64,000 nt of DNA from Nitratireductor sp. (GTDB lineage Bacteria > Pseudomonadota > Alphaproteobacteria > Rhizobiales > Rhizobiaceae). The notes beneath the pieces were generated by a model. The model ran no database searches, had not been told where the DNA came from, and was given only the letters and a program-made list of their open reading frames with translations. Made by a program: the position numbers and the translations under genes. Numbering within the stretch: the stretch's first letter is position 1; every line of letters begins with the position of its first letter. Shown in pieces: positions 1-7,903 of this stretch. The DNA lies in assembly GCA_017854535.1 (NCBI GenBank), contig JAFMHL010000001.1, positions 148,314 through 212,313 of the forward strand, written 5' to 3'.

Positions 1-65
1 CCGATATTGTGACGATGTCCGGCATATTTAGCCCCTGGATTTCCTAGCCCCACGATAATGCGCAT
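1..65 (-). CDS. pth: Peptidyl-tRNA hydrolase, N-terminal fragment
   Basis: Only the first 21 codons lie in the window and the gene runs off the left edge. The start reads M-R-I-I-V-G-L-G-N-P-G, then K-Y-A-G-H-R-H-N-I. This is the conserved opening of bacterial Pth: a beta strand, the GLGNPG loop, and the YxxxRHNxG motif whose His is catalytic in the family. The enzyme releases peptides from peptidyl-tRNA that has dropped off ribosomes. It lies just downstream of rplY on the same strand, a pairing that is standard in Alphaproteobacteria, so the two are probably co-transcribed. The call rests on about 20 residues, but these are highly diagnostic. Confidence 0.9.
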   Translation of the reverse strand, partial: MRIIVGLGNPGAKYAGHRHNI

Positions 66-102
66 GGCAATGGTCCTTTCGAGGTTAACAGCCGAAGAAA
101 GC

Positions 103-768
103 TTACTCTTTGCTTTCTTCCGCGTCGCCAGCTTCTTCATCACCAACTACTGCAACTTCATCTGCCGCTGGAGCTTCTTCATCTTCGTCTTCAGCAGGAG
201 CTACTGTTGGCGGAGCGATAGAACACATTGTTGGATCACGGTCTGTGACGGTCATTGAAACACCGTCTGGCAATTTGATTTTCGAAGCGTGGATAACGTC
301 ATCGATTTCAAGGCCAGTAAGGTCGATTTCAAACGCCTCAGGAATTGCGTCAGCGCGACAAGCAACTTCAAGCGTGTAACGAACAACGTTAAGAACGCCA
401 CCAACTTTGATGCCCGGGCATTCTTCTTCATTGATGTAATGAACAGGAATCTCAACGGTAACTTTGGTGTTTTTACCAATGCGAAGGAAATCTACATGCG
501 TGAAGAAATCACGTACAGGCTCGCGCTGATAGTCTTTTGGCAGAACCTTGTGTTTCTTGCCGTCTACATCAATTTCAAGAACGGTGTTTTGAAAGCCGCC
601 TTTGTTGATTTGAAGTGACAATTCCTTGTAAGGCAAGGAGATCATTAGGGGATCTTTGTTGTCGCCATAAATGACGGCTGGCACCATATTGTTGCGGCGT
701 AGTTCACGAGCGGCCCCCTTGCCTGCCCGATCGCGTGCCTGTGCCTTGAGCTCGATAATATCGCCCAT
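103..768 (-). CDS. rplY: 50S ribosomal protein L25 / general stress protein Ctc
   Basis: The product is 221 aa, the two-domain (Ctc-type) form of L25, which binds 5S rRNA. The N-terminal domain starts M-G-D-I-I-E-L-K-A and carries the RDRAGKGAARELRR stretch seen in family members. It is followed by the TL5-like beta domain and a very acidic C-terminal tail (about the last 35 residues, rich in D, E and A) that is common in rhizobial homologues. The frame stays open 13 codons further upstream, but the ATG at 768 is preceded by AAAGGAAC at good spacing and matches the family start. pth follows after about 37 bp, consistent with one operon. Confidence 0.95.
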   Translation of the reverse strand: MGDIIELKAQARDRAGKGAARELRRNNMVPAVIYGDNKDPLMISLPYKELSLQINKGGFQNTVLEIDVDGKKHKVLPKDYQREPVRDFFTHVDFLRIGKNTKVTVEIPVHYINEEECPGIKVGGVLNVVRYTLEVACRADAIPEAFEIDLTGLEIDDVIHASKIKLPDGVSMTVTDRDPTMCSIAPPTVAPAEDEDEEAPAADEVAVVGDEEAGDAEESKE

Positions 769-920
769 GGTAGTTCCTTTCGCGTATCTATAGAGGGCTT
801 TTCGCAAGTTTAACCTTACGAAAATTGCTGTCTTTAAAGCTAAATGCTATTTTGAAACAACAAACCCGCGCTGCCTCCAAGGGTGTCTGCACGGGCGAGA
901 GGGTGTATAGGGTAAAATCG

Positions 921-957
921 GGCCCTTAGCAAGCCTTTGAGCAAGGCAAAAAGGGCC
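921..957 (-). terminator. Hairpin between the DGQHR gene and rplY
   Basis: GGCCCTT (921-927) pairs with AAGGGCC (951-957), with an inner GCCTT/AAGGC stem. On the minus strand the hairpin is followed by CGATTTTA. It lies just after the stop of the leftward gene ending at 963, so it is a plausible terminator for that gene. The U tail is weak. Confidence 0.45.
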
Positions 958-962
958 GCTGA

Positions 963-1874
963 TCAATCGAAAATATCAAGCTTGCGATTAGGCGCTGTAT
1001 AAGCCCTCAGGACTGCTAAGGCATCCTGTTTTGTGATCATTTTTCTTCTCACCATTGGCCAGTCATCGGCTGTTGAAGGTGAGACTGATGCAGAGCCGCC
1101 GCCAGTGACCGATACCGTTGCGTCTTTAAACCCAAGATGGGCCATGACGGATATCCGGTGCTGGCCATCCTTCACATAAAATGCCCAGTCTCCATTGGTG
1201 TCTACCAGAAAATGGCCAGAGGGATAATCTTCGTTATCGATCAACCCGTTTTTCTTGAAGGATGCCAACAAACGGTCTAAATGTGCCGCCTCCAATGCAA
1301 TCTTTTCTGGAGACACTGGCCCATGGTGTTGGTGACCGTGGGAGGCGGCCAATCCCTTTTCTGTCATGACATTTCTGTCAAACTCATTGAGAGCAAACAT
1401 CATCCAAGGAAGGCCTTTGAGAGGCATGGGTAATTTGGAATTGGTTTTCACAAAGTGTTTTTCAACAACATTTTCCGGCTGATGGCGGGCGTAGAAAGTT
1501 TTTAGGGCGCTGATGCCATCACGCAAATATCGAACGAAGTGATGCTGTTCAGGATCAAATCGCAAACCGCCCGCATATCGCATGTGAGAAATGGGAATTG
1601 TCATTTTCACCGATCTAGCCAAGAAGGCCAGTTCGCTTGGATGAATATCTTCAAGGGTTAGAGGGGCGCCATTTTTGCCGTGCAAGAACTTGTCAGATGG
1701 ATGACGTCTACGGGCGTTTGGAACAAAAAGTTTATACAAAATGGGCGGCGTAAGATCGACAGCAGTTTTTTTCAAAGCCTTTTTCAAGCGCAAGGAAAGG
1801 TAGAAGCCTTTTGCGGAGGCCATCTCCTTTTTTTCAGCCTTACTGGCTTTTGCTTGTTCTGCGATGTCTGTCAT
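963..1874 (-). CDS. Conserved hypothetical protein with ParB-like DGQHR motif
   Basis: This is a 303-aa soluble protein with no signal peptide or membrane helix. The N-terminus is Lys/Ala-rich. The most informative part is near residues 230-250, where a V-K-D-G-Q-H-R-I-S-V-M motif follows a stretch of beta-strand character. DGQHR is the signature of ParB/Srx-fold (ParB N-terminal-like) domains, which bind or hydrolyse nucleotides. A His-rich run (HGHQHHG) lies near residue 190. No helix-turn-helix is obvious, so this is not a chromosome-partitioning ParB. Function is unknown. The gene stands alone between rplY and the chromate genes and is divergent from the latter. Its start is ATG at 1874 with no strong ribosome binding site, so the exact start is less certain than the frame. 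Confidence 0.8.
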   Translation of the reverse strand: MTDIAEQAKASKAEKKEMASAKGFYLSLRLKKALKKTAVDLTPPILYKLFVPNARRRHPSDKFLHGKNGAPLTLEDIHPSELAFLARSVKMTIPISHMRYAGGLRFDPEQHHFVRYLRDGISALKTFYARHQPENVVEKHFVKTNSKLPMPLKGLPWMMFALNEFDRNVMTEKGLAASHGHQHHGPVSPEKIALEAAHLDRLLASFKKNGLIDNEDYPSGHFLVDTNGDWAFYVKDGQHRISVMAHLGFKDATVSVTGGGSASVSPSTADDWPMVRRKMITKQDALAVLRAYTAPNRKLDIFD

Positions 1875-1932
1875 AAACCTGTCCGATGATTGCCTTTATT
1901 ATAAGCACATCTCACCCCATCTTCGCCAGTCT

Positions 1933-1948
1933 TCAATTGACCAATTGA
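1933..1948. promoter_or_regulatory. 16-bp palindrome in the chr divergent promoter region
   Basis: TCAATTG-AC-CAATTGA is a perfect 7+2+7 inverted repeat in the 192-bp gap between the leftward DGQHR gene and the rightward chromate operon. A TTGACA hexamer follows at 1957-1962. The position suits an operator for one or both genes. Which regulator binds cannot be told from sequence. Confidence 0.4.
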
Positions 1949-1990
1949 GCATCTGATTGACAAGAGGGCTGAATTTGGTCAAGTAAGGTT

Positions 1991-2066
1991 ATGGGGTCAG
2001 CGACTACCCCGTGAGGCGTAAGCCCAATGTTCGCGTCCGAATAATTCTCTAAAGGAGGAAGGACGC
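1991..2066 (+). promoter_or_regulatory. Structured 5' leader of the chromate operon (candidate cis-regulatory RNA)
   Basis: Three short helices can be drawn before the chrB-type start codon. GGGGT (1993-1997) pairs with ACCCC (2006-2010). GGC (2015-2017) and GCC (2022-2024) enclose a GTAA tetraloop of GNRA type. GCGTCC (2033-2038) pairs perfectly with GGACGC (2061-2066), which directly abuts the ATG, so the strong ribosome binding site AAAGGAGG sits inside that loop. I recall a conserved RNA motif, named chrB, described upstream of chrB genes in Alphaproteobacteria. A match to it was not tested here. The layout suggests control of translation initiation by folding. Confidence 0.5.
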
Positions 2067-2888
2067 ATGCCGTCTCCCAAACAAATTTCCGTATCTCAAT
2101 TATCTCGCCTAATTGGTTTACCCAATGCGCCCACTATTGTTGATGTCTGCACAGACGATGACTTTAGTGTTGATTCAACTTTTATTCCAGGTTCGTTTCG
2201 TCATCCGTTTGATGATATCCCGGCCCTTGTGCCGCAGCTTTTAGACAAGAAAGTCGTGATTGTCTGCCACAAAGGGTTGAAACTCAGTCAGGGCGCTGCC
2301 GCAATTCTGCGAACATATGGCATGCAGGCCGAAACTTTGGAAGGAGGACGTGTTGCCTGGAAGGCTGCGGGGGAAATGCTTGTGCCTGTTGGTAAAACCC
2401 CAAAACCAGACACATCTGGAAGCAGTCTTTGGGTCACTCGCCATCGGCCGAAAATCGACAGGATCGCATGCCCTTGGCTTATTCGACGGTTTGTTGACCC
2501 AAAGGCGCGGTTTTTATTCGTAGAGCCGTCGCAAGTTTTGCTGGTTGCTGACAGATTTAATGCAACGCCTTTTGATGTGGAAGATGTATTTTGGAGCCAT
2601 CGCGGGGACCAATGCAGCTTTGATACGATGATCGAAGGATTTAATTTGACCAGTGAAGCCCTAAAACGGTTGGCTCTCATTGTGCGCGGCGCTGATACCA
2701 ACCGCCATGATCTTGCACCAGAATCTGCTGGATTAGTAGCTGCCTCGCTCGGACTATCACGCATGTATCGTGATGATCTGGCACAGTTAGAAGCGGGTAT
2801 GGGATTATATGATGCTTTCTACCGCTGGTGCAGAGATGCCCAAGATGAAGGTCATGATTGGCCCGCAACAAGTGGGGCGAATAAATGA
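2067..2888 (+). CDS. Rhodanese-ChrB fusion chromate resistance protein
   Basis: The product is 273 aa with two parts. Residues about 5-110 form a rhodanese-like domain: it has V-D-V-C-T-D-D-D-F, then V-V-I-V-C-H-K-G-L-K with Cys at the usual active-loop position, then L-E-G-G-R-V-A-W. Residues about 120-270 match the ChrB C-terminal domain (chromate resistance protein family), with W-V-T-R-H-R-P-K-I-D-R-I-A-C-P-W-L-I-R-R-F. It overlaps chrA by 4 bp (stop and start share ATGA), so the two are translationally coupled. ChrB-type proteins regulate or assist ChrA-mediated chromate efflux. The rhodanese part may act in sulfur or thiol chemistry. The start at 2067 is fixed by AAAGGAGGAAGG upstream. 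Confidence 0.85.
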   Translation: MPSPKQISVSQLSRLIGLPNAPTIVDVCTDDDFSVDSTFIPGSFRHPFDDIPALVPQLLDKKVVIVCHKGLKLSQGAAAILRTYGMQAETLEGGRVAWKAAGEMLVPVGKTPKPDTSGSSLWVTRHRPKIDRIACPWLIRRFVDPKARFLFVEPSQVLLVADRFNATPFDVEDVFWSHRGDQCSFDTMIEGFNLTSEALKRLALIVRGADTNRHDLAPESAGLVAASLGLSRMYRDDLAQLEAGMGLYDAFYRWCRDAQDEGHDWPATSGANK

Positions 2889-4171
2889 ACTTATTTTTTG
2901 ATGATTTTTTCAAAACGTTTGGCAAGATCGGGCTTTTGTCCTTTGGTGGTCCGGCAGGGCAAATTGCGTTGATGCACAAAATTCTGGTCGATGAGAAACA
3001 ATGGCTGGATGAGAAGCGTTTTCTGCATGCGCTTAATTTCTGCATGCTGCTGCCGGGCCCAGAGGCCATGCAATTGGCAACCTATGCTGGTTGGATGTTG
3101 CGCGGTGTAAAAGGTGGGTTATTGGCAGGTCTACTATTTGTGTTACCTGGTGCTTTGGTGATACTTGGCCTATCAATGTTGTATGTTTATCTAGGTGAAG
3201 TCCCGTTGGTGGCTGGGCTATTGTTTGGACTGAAGGCAGCAGTTCTGGCGATTGTATTGCAAGCTTTGTTCAAGGTTGCGAAACGTGCGCTTAAGGGTTG
3301 GGAGAGCCTGGTCCTAGCTGTTGTTGCGCTTATTGCCTTAGCTGTTTTCAGTGTGCCGTTTCCTATTGTTATCTTTGCGGCAGGAATTATCGGTGCAGTA
3401 TTTCCTTCGCTGTTTTCCCATGCGCCGGAACCAGAGGTGATTGAACGACCTGTTGAGCCGATGAAGCATGTCATGCGAGTTCTTGCGGGAGCTGCGTTGT
3501 TTTGGTTGTTGCCGCTTATATTGCTGGTGTTTTTCATAACCCCCAATAGCGTTTTCGCCAAAGAAGCTGCGTTTTTTTCAAAAGCAGCTGTTGTTACTTT
3601 TGGCGGGGCCTACGCAGTTCTAGCCTATGTGGGGCAGCAGGCTGTGGACATTTATGGTTGGCTCAGACCAGACGAAATGCTTGCCGGTCTTGGGCTAGCA
3701 GAAACAACACCGGGGCCATTGATTTTGATATTGGTGTTTGTTGGTTTTGTAGGGGCATTTCGTGATGCTGGCCTTTTAGACCCGCTTATCTCGGGCATGC
3801 TCGGCGCTATGGTTACGCTTTGGGTCACGTTTGTTCCATGCTTTATTTGGATATTCTTAGGCGCACCGTTTGTTGAGGTTTTACGAGGTAATAAAATATT
3901 GGCTGGATCCTTGGCTGCGATAACCGCTGCTGTGGTCGGTGTCATTGCCAATCTATCGATCTGGTTTGGCGCTCATGTATTGTTCGATGAGCTAACGCCA
4001 CGCTCTGTGATGGGGCAGGTTTTAGGTTTGCCAATTTTAACATCCCTCAATTTGGCGGCGGCAGCGATCGCAATTGTCTCCGCTATCTTTTTGTTCAGGG
4101 GCGGAGGATTGGCCCCACTCCTTATTGGATCGACCATTGCAGGCATTGGCTTTCATTTTCTGATGATTTGA
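2885..4171 (+). CDS. chrA: Chromate efflux transporter
   Basis: This is a 428-aa inner-membrane protein, the usual length for a long-chain CHR-family transporter with two homologous halves. The N-terminal half carries F-G-K-I-G-L-L-S-F-G-G-P-A-G-Q-I and the L-L-P-G-P-E-A-M-Q-L-A motif. The C-terminal half repeats them as V-T-F-G-G-A-Y-A-V-L and A-E-T-T-P-G-P-L-I-L. About ten to twelve hydrophobic segments are visible. ChrA exports chromate from the cytoplasm and gives chromate tolerance. It is co-transcribed with the rhodanese-ChrB gene and shares the upstream leader. The 3' end is almost contiguous with the convergent DUF992 gene, with no terminator visible between them. Confidence 0.93.
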   Translation: MNLFFDDFFKTFGKIGLLSFGGPAGQIALMHKILVDEKQWLDEKRFLHALNFCMLLPGPEAMQLATYAGWMLRGVKGGLLAGLLFVLPGALVILGLSMLYVYLGEVPLVAGLLFGLKAAVLAIVLQALFKVAKRALKGWESLVLAVVALIALAVFSVPFPIVIFAAGIIGAVFPSLFSHAPEPEVIERPVEPMKHVMRVLAGAALFWLLPLILLVFFITPNSVFAKEAAFFSKAAVVTFGGAYAVLAYVGQQAVDIYGWLRPDEMLAGLGLAETTPGPLILILVFVGFVGAFRDAGLLDPLISGMLGAMVTLWVTFVPCFIWIFLGAPFVEVLRGNKILAGSLAAITAAVVGVIANLSIWFGAHVLFDELTPRSVMGQVLGLPILTSLNLAAAAIAIVSAIFLFRGGGLAPLLIGSTIAGIGFHFLMI

Positions 4172-4175
4172 AGTT

Positions 4176-4724
4176 TTACTGCTGAATTTGTGGGGTAGCG
4201 TCCAACGGCTTATCCAAATTGTCTTCCGGTTCTTCTGTATCCAGAACCGAGCGCAATTCCATGCGGGTGATTCCAAGCGCGATGTTGATGCCCTCTTGCT
4301 GGTTTGCTTTTAGGGGCTGGAGGGCATAATTTTCTGAAAGACCACCGATCAGAACGCTGGCACCCAGACCAACCGCCAGCGCAGCGCTTGCCGAGGCCCC
4401 CGTGTAATTACCCGCAAGGGTTCCGGGCTGATATGGATTTTCCTTTGGCACGTAAACCGACCAGCGCAAAATGGATTCACGGGTGAAGCCGATGTCGATT
4501 CCGTACTTCTTCAACTCGCCGATATAGTGCTCAATGACTTCACCCTTCGGGTTGATCAGGGTGCAGCTGATGTCTTTGTCTGAGCCGACTATGTATCCTG
4601 TGCCTTCGGCTACAAAGCATTCGAGTTCGCCCACATTGGTGCGTGTTTGAGCACTGGCAATATTCCCCGCGAGAAGAAAGAGAGCCATGGCGATTGAAAC
4701 AGGAAGTGCTGGTAGTTTGGTCAC
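4176..4724 (-). CDS. Exported DUF992 family protein
   Basis: This is a 182-aa protein with a clear Sec signal peptide (Met-Thr-Lys, hydrophobic core, cleavage near A-S-A-Q). The mature part has the features of DUF992: V-G-E-L-E-C, then D-I-S-C-T-L-I-N-P near the start, and a Gly/Ala-rich segment (G-A-S-A-S-A-A-L-A-V-G-L-G-A-S) leading to a conserved A-L-Q-P-L tail. DUF992 proteins are small periplasmic proteins of unknown function found mainly in Rhizobiales. The gene stands alone, convergent with chrA and 113 bp downstream of prs on the same strand. Confidence 0.85.
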   Translation of the reverse strand: MTKLPALPVSIAMALFLLAGNIASAQTRTNVGELECFVAEGTGYIVGSDKDISCTLINPKGEVIEHYIGELKKYGIDIGFTRESILRWSVYVPKENPYQPGTLAGNYTGASASAALAVGLGASVLIGGLSENYALQPLKANQQEGINIALGITRMELRSVLDTEEPEDNLDKPLDATPQIQQ

Positions 4725-4837
4725 AATAAAGAGCTTTCCGAATCGTGGTCATCAATGTGATGAATAGACCCAGAGTGTGCCAGAAAATTGGCAGCAAAAG
4801 ATAGTGAAATTAAAAGGGACTTAGAGCTGAGGAAATC

Positions 4838-5770
4838 CTAGTCGAATAGACTTGAAACGGATTTTTCCAGAGCGGTGCGCTGGATCGCTTCACCAACCAG
4901 TTCAGCTACCGATACAACACGAATGTTATGGGCAGTCTCTACGGCGGTTGATGGCTCTATGGAGTCCGTAATCACCAATTCCTTCAGTTTTGAAGAGGTG
5001 ATACGCGATACGGCACCACCGGATAGAACGCCATGGGTGATATAGGCGGTTACACTGGTAGCACCTTTCTTCAACAGTGCTTCTGCAGCGTTGCAGAGAG
5101 TTCCGCCAGAATCGATGATATCGTCGATCAAAAGGCAGTCTTTGCCTGATACGTCACCGATAACATTCATTACTTCCGAGTCGCCGGGTCGGTCACGGCG
5201 TTTGTCTACAATTGCTAAAAGCGAGTCGGTGCGTTTTGCCAATGCGCGGGCGCGAACAACACCGCCTACGTCTGGCGAAACGACCATAATGTTTTCAAGG
5301 GCATAATTTTCAATCACATCGCGCGCCAAAACGGGTACTGCGAATAGATTGTCTGTTGGAATATCAAAGAAACCCTGGATCTGCGCTGCATGAAGATCAA
5401 GCGTAAGAACGCGGTCAGCGCCAGCAGTCGTGATAAGATTTGCAACTACTTTTGCAGAAATTGGCGTACGTGGACCCGGTTTGCGGTCCTGACGGGCATA
5501 GCCAAAATAAGGGAGGACCGCTGTAATTCTCTTCGCTGAAGCCCTTTTCAAGGCATCGATCATAATCAACAATTCCATCAAATTATCGTTGGCTGGATAA
5601 GAAGTTGATTGCAGAATGAAGCAATCTTCTCCGCGCACATTTTCCAGAATTTCTACGAAGATTTCCTGATCTGCGAATCTACGGACATTTGCTTTTCCAA
5701 GCTGAATATCGAGATAGTTGCAAATGTGCCCGGCAAGAAGGCGGTTAGAATTGCCTGCAAATAATTTCAT
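4838..5770 (-). CDS. prs: Ribose-phosphate pyrophosphokinase (PRPP synthase)
   Basis: The 310-aa cytoplasmic enzyme makes phosphoribosyl pyrophosphate from ribose-5-phosphate and ATP, feeding purine, pyrimidine, His and NAD synthesis. Seen motifs are the flexible-loop region [10 protein letters not shown] and the PRPP-binding loop [14 protein letters not shown]. Early on it has F-A-G-N-S-N-R and [12 protein letters not shown]. It is full length for class I Prs. The upstream gap (5771-5996) contains a 14-bp palindrome, TTTTGCATGCAAAA, at 5932-5945 whose role is unknown. Confidence 0.97.
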   Translation of the reverse strand: MKLFAGNSNRLLAGHICNYLDIQLGKANVRRFADQEIFVEILENVRGEDCFILQSTSYPANDNLMELLIMIDALKRASAKRITAVLPYFGYARQDRKPGPRTPISAKVVANLITTAGADRVLTLDLHAAQIQGFFDIPTDNLFAVPVLARDVIENYALENIMVVSPDVGGVVRARALAKRTDSLLAIVDKRRDRPGDSEVMNVIGDVSGKDCLLIDDIIDSGGTLCNAAEALLKKGATSVTAYITHGVLSGGAVSRITSSKLKELVITDSIEPSTAVETAHNIRVVSVAELVGEAIQRTALEKSVSSLFD

Positions 5771-5996
5771 GAACTCGCAGCCCGACGTTTCATGGCAAAA
5801 CCAACTGTTCTAGGTGAATGTTAAATTTTGCAGCCTATGTATGTCCGTTCCTATAGGGGAAGCGGGGCAGGGCATCAATGCACTTCATGACGCATTGCGG
5901 AATAAGCTGTAGAAAACTGCCGAAATAGTTATTTTGCATGCAAAAGTATAAGAGGCATTTTATGCAACTTATAAAAATGGAGAGCACATAGCCAGT

Positions 5997-6623
5997 TTAC
6001 TGTGTGCTCAGCCAACTTTTCAACTGAGCAATGGTTGATGCAGCAACGCGATCGATCATTTGAGAGTTTACTGCTCCCCAAGGATCAGAAGAACTTGAAG
6101 ATGATTGCTCTTGACCGTTGATGCGGTAGACGCGCTTGTTGTTGCGATCCAAAACATCCCATACATAAACCAGAAGCGTACCGCCGCCATCTTCCAAGGC
6201 TGAGAAATAGCCTTTTACCTGATACTGTGCGCCGTCTTGAACGGAAGCCACAACCGGCACGCCGCTAGATGTTGCGGCGTTGCGAATTGATCTAGCCAGA
6301 TTGGTAACAGCTGACTGAGGTGCGTTTGATACAGGCAGAAATGCAACTGCTTTTCCCGTAGGCAGAGCGGCAACTTGAGTGCCGTCGGTGCTTACCAAAG
6401 AGTTTGATTGATCAGGGGCCGCCAACTGGCCTCCAGTTGTATTCGCCGCGCTTTCAAGGCCCTGTGGGGGTTGGGGAGTGTTATTGCTGCTGGTTTCCAA
6501 GCCTACGCCTAGGGAACCCGCATTACAGCCACTGAGAATCATCGCAAAAATCAAGACTAGCGCTGACAAAAAATGCCGAGCCGGAAACGCTCCGATGCGC
6601 GTCAGATTACCCAAAGATCCCAT
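5997..6623 (-). CDS. Predicted lipoprotein, hypothetical
   Basis: The product is 208 aa. The N-terminus is basic, followed by a hydrophobic segment ending in the lipobox L-S-G-C near residue 33, so it should be lipidated and membrane anchored. After the Cys comes a low-complexity linker rich in N, P, Q, S and T, then a compact C-terminal domain (about residues 90-205) with G-V-P-V-V-A-S-V and Y-V-W-D-V-L-D-R. No family was recognised. The frame is open 27 codons further upstream, but ATG at 6623 has AGAGGA at correct spacing and gives a normal signal sequence. It sits between prs and the M24 gene, both on the same strand. Confidence 0.75.
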   Translation of the reverse strand: MGSLGNLTRIGAFPARHFLSALVLIFAMILSGCNAGSLGVGLETSSNNTPQPPQGLESAANTTGGQLAAPDQSNSLVSTDGTQVAALPTGKAVAFLPVSNAPQSAVTNLARSIRNAATSSGVPVVASVQDGAQYQVKGYFSALEDGGGTLLVYVWDVLDRNNKRVYRINGQEQSSSSSSDPWGAVNSQMIDRVAASTIAQLKSWLSTQ

Positions 6624-6731
6624 TGAAACATCCTCTATCTTAAAGCCGCCGCTTGTTTCGACACCACTTCTAAAGGGTATAACCGCCAAAATACAAGGAA
6701 TCAATTCACTGAACCCATTCCCAAATCTGAC

Positions 6732-7883
6732 TTACCGACTGATCAGGTCAATTTCGTGGCGGGTGAGAGAAATTGGACCTTTCTTGGCGGCAATGGAACT
6801 CTGGCCTATGGTCATGGCCGTATTGGTTTCACTGTCCACGATAATCATATGATGAAACAAAACCATATTTTTCTGGATGCGGGTCGAGTTACCCTCATAG
6901 ATCATTGGCGGGTCCATCCAGCATGGGGCAAATGATGCGCCCATGGAATACCCACAAGCATTAAGGCGATGTTTCTTGAGACCGGCTGTATCGAGAACCT
7001 TTGCATGGGCGTCAAACATATCGCCAAAAGTGTTGCCGACCTTCATTGCCTTTTGAACTTCGACTAGCGCCTCTTTGGCTGCTTCAAAGAATTTGAGATG
7101 GAGTTTTGTGGGTTTTCCAACAATCAAGGTTCGCATCATGGCTGCATGATAATGGCGGTAAGCGCCGGACCATTCCAGTGTTAACTGGTCTCTTTTCGAC
7201 AAGGCTCTGCGGCCAGATTTGTAGCGGCATAAAAGGGCGTCTTTGTCTGAACCGATGATGAACTCATTGCCCGCATAATCTCCGCCTTTGGAGAAAATGG
7301 CTTTGTGCATGGCTGCAAGTATATCGCCTTCATCAGCGCCTGCGTGGGTTTTTGAAATAGCAGCATCGAATGCATCATCGGAGAGCTCGCCTGCTTTGCG
7401 AATAAAGCCAAGTTCAGCTTTGGATTTTACGACACGCAAGTGATCCACCAAAAGAGACGCATCTTTTAATTTTGCGAAGCCTTTCAGCTTTTTCTCGATG
7501 GCGCTTCCGTAAAACGCATTGAGGCCAACCGTTTTGGTTTCTATGCCGAGTGTTTTACCTTTGTAACCAAGATCTTTCAGCGTTTCATAAACATCGTCTT
7601 CCGGCTTTGCCTTTTCATGATCTTTCCAGAGGCGAATATCTTCAACAATAGAAGTATGCTGCGCCTGACGTAAATCGGCGGAACGGGTCAAAAGGGTGAT
7701 ATCGCCCTTGGCTGATACGATCATCGATTGAAAGAAGTAGAAGCCGAAAGTGTCATAACCTGCGAGCCAATACATGCTCTCTTGGGCAAAGAGCATGATG
7801 CCATCAAGTTTTCTCGATTTCATCTCTTTGATGAGACGATCCATGCGGCCTTTGTATTCTTTTTTCGAAAAATGTAGTGCCAT
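6732..7883 (-). CDS. M24 / creatinase-fold hydrolase, metal ligands not conserved
   Basis: This 383-aa protein has an N-terminal creatinase-like domain (about 1-150) and a C-terminal pita-bread domain (about 150-375), as in Xaa-Pro aminopeptidases and creatinases. The five metal ligands of true M24 peptidases are not visible. The D-x-G...D-x-T-R-T region reads L-E-W-S-G-A-Y-R-H-Y-H-A-A-M-M-R-T, the G-H-G-x-G position reads G-Y-S-M-G, and the I-E-P-G position reads L-F-H-H-M. This resembles metal-independent members such as creatinase and, possibly, ectoine hydrolase (DoeA). The substrate is unknown. It lies 20 bp after pgeF in a run pgeF / methyltransferase / lgt that is conserved in Rhizobiales. 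Confidence 0.8.
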   Translation of the reverse strand: MALHFSKKEYKGRMDRLIKEMKSRKLDGIMLFAQESMYWLAGYDTFGFYFFQSMIVSAKGDITLLTRSADLRQAQHTSIVEDIRLWKDHEKAKPEDDVYETLKDLGYKGKTLGIETKTVGLNAFYGSAIEKKLKGFAKLKDASLLVDHLRVVKSKAELGFIRKAGELSDDAFDAAISKTHAGADEGDILAAMHKAIFSKGGDYAGNEFIIGSDKDALLCRYKSGRRALSKRDQLTLEWSGAYRHYHAAMMRTLIVGKPTKLHLKFFEAAKEALVEVQKAMKVGNTFGDMFDAHAKVLDTAGLKKHRLNACGYSMGASFAPCWMDPPMIYEGNSTRIQKNMVLFHHMIIVDSETNTAMTIGQSSIAAKKGPISLTRHEIDLISR

Positions 7884-7903
7884 TTGAAACTCTCGCTTTG
7901 GGA

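Noticed and set aside
110..379. Ser/Ala-rich plus-strand ORF across rplY
   Set aside because: It is the antisense shadow of the acidic tail of L25; the serine run mirrors its Glu/Asp codons.
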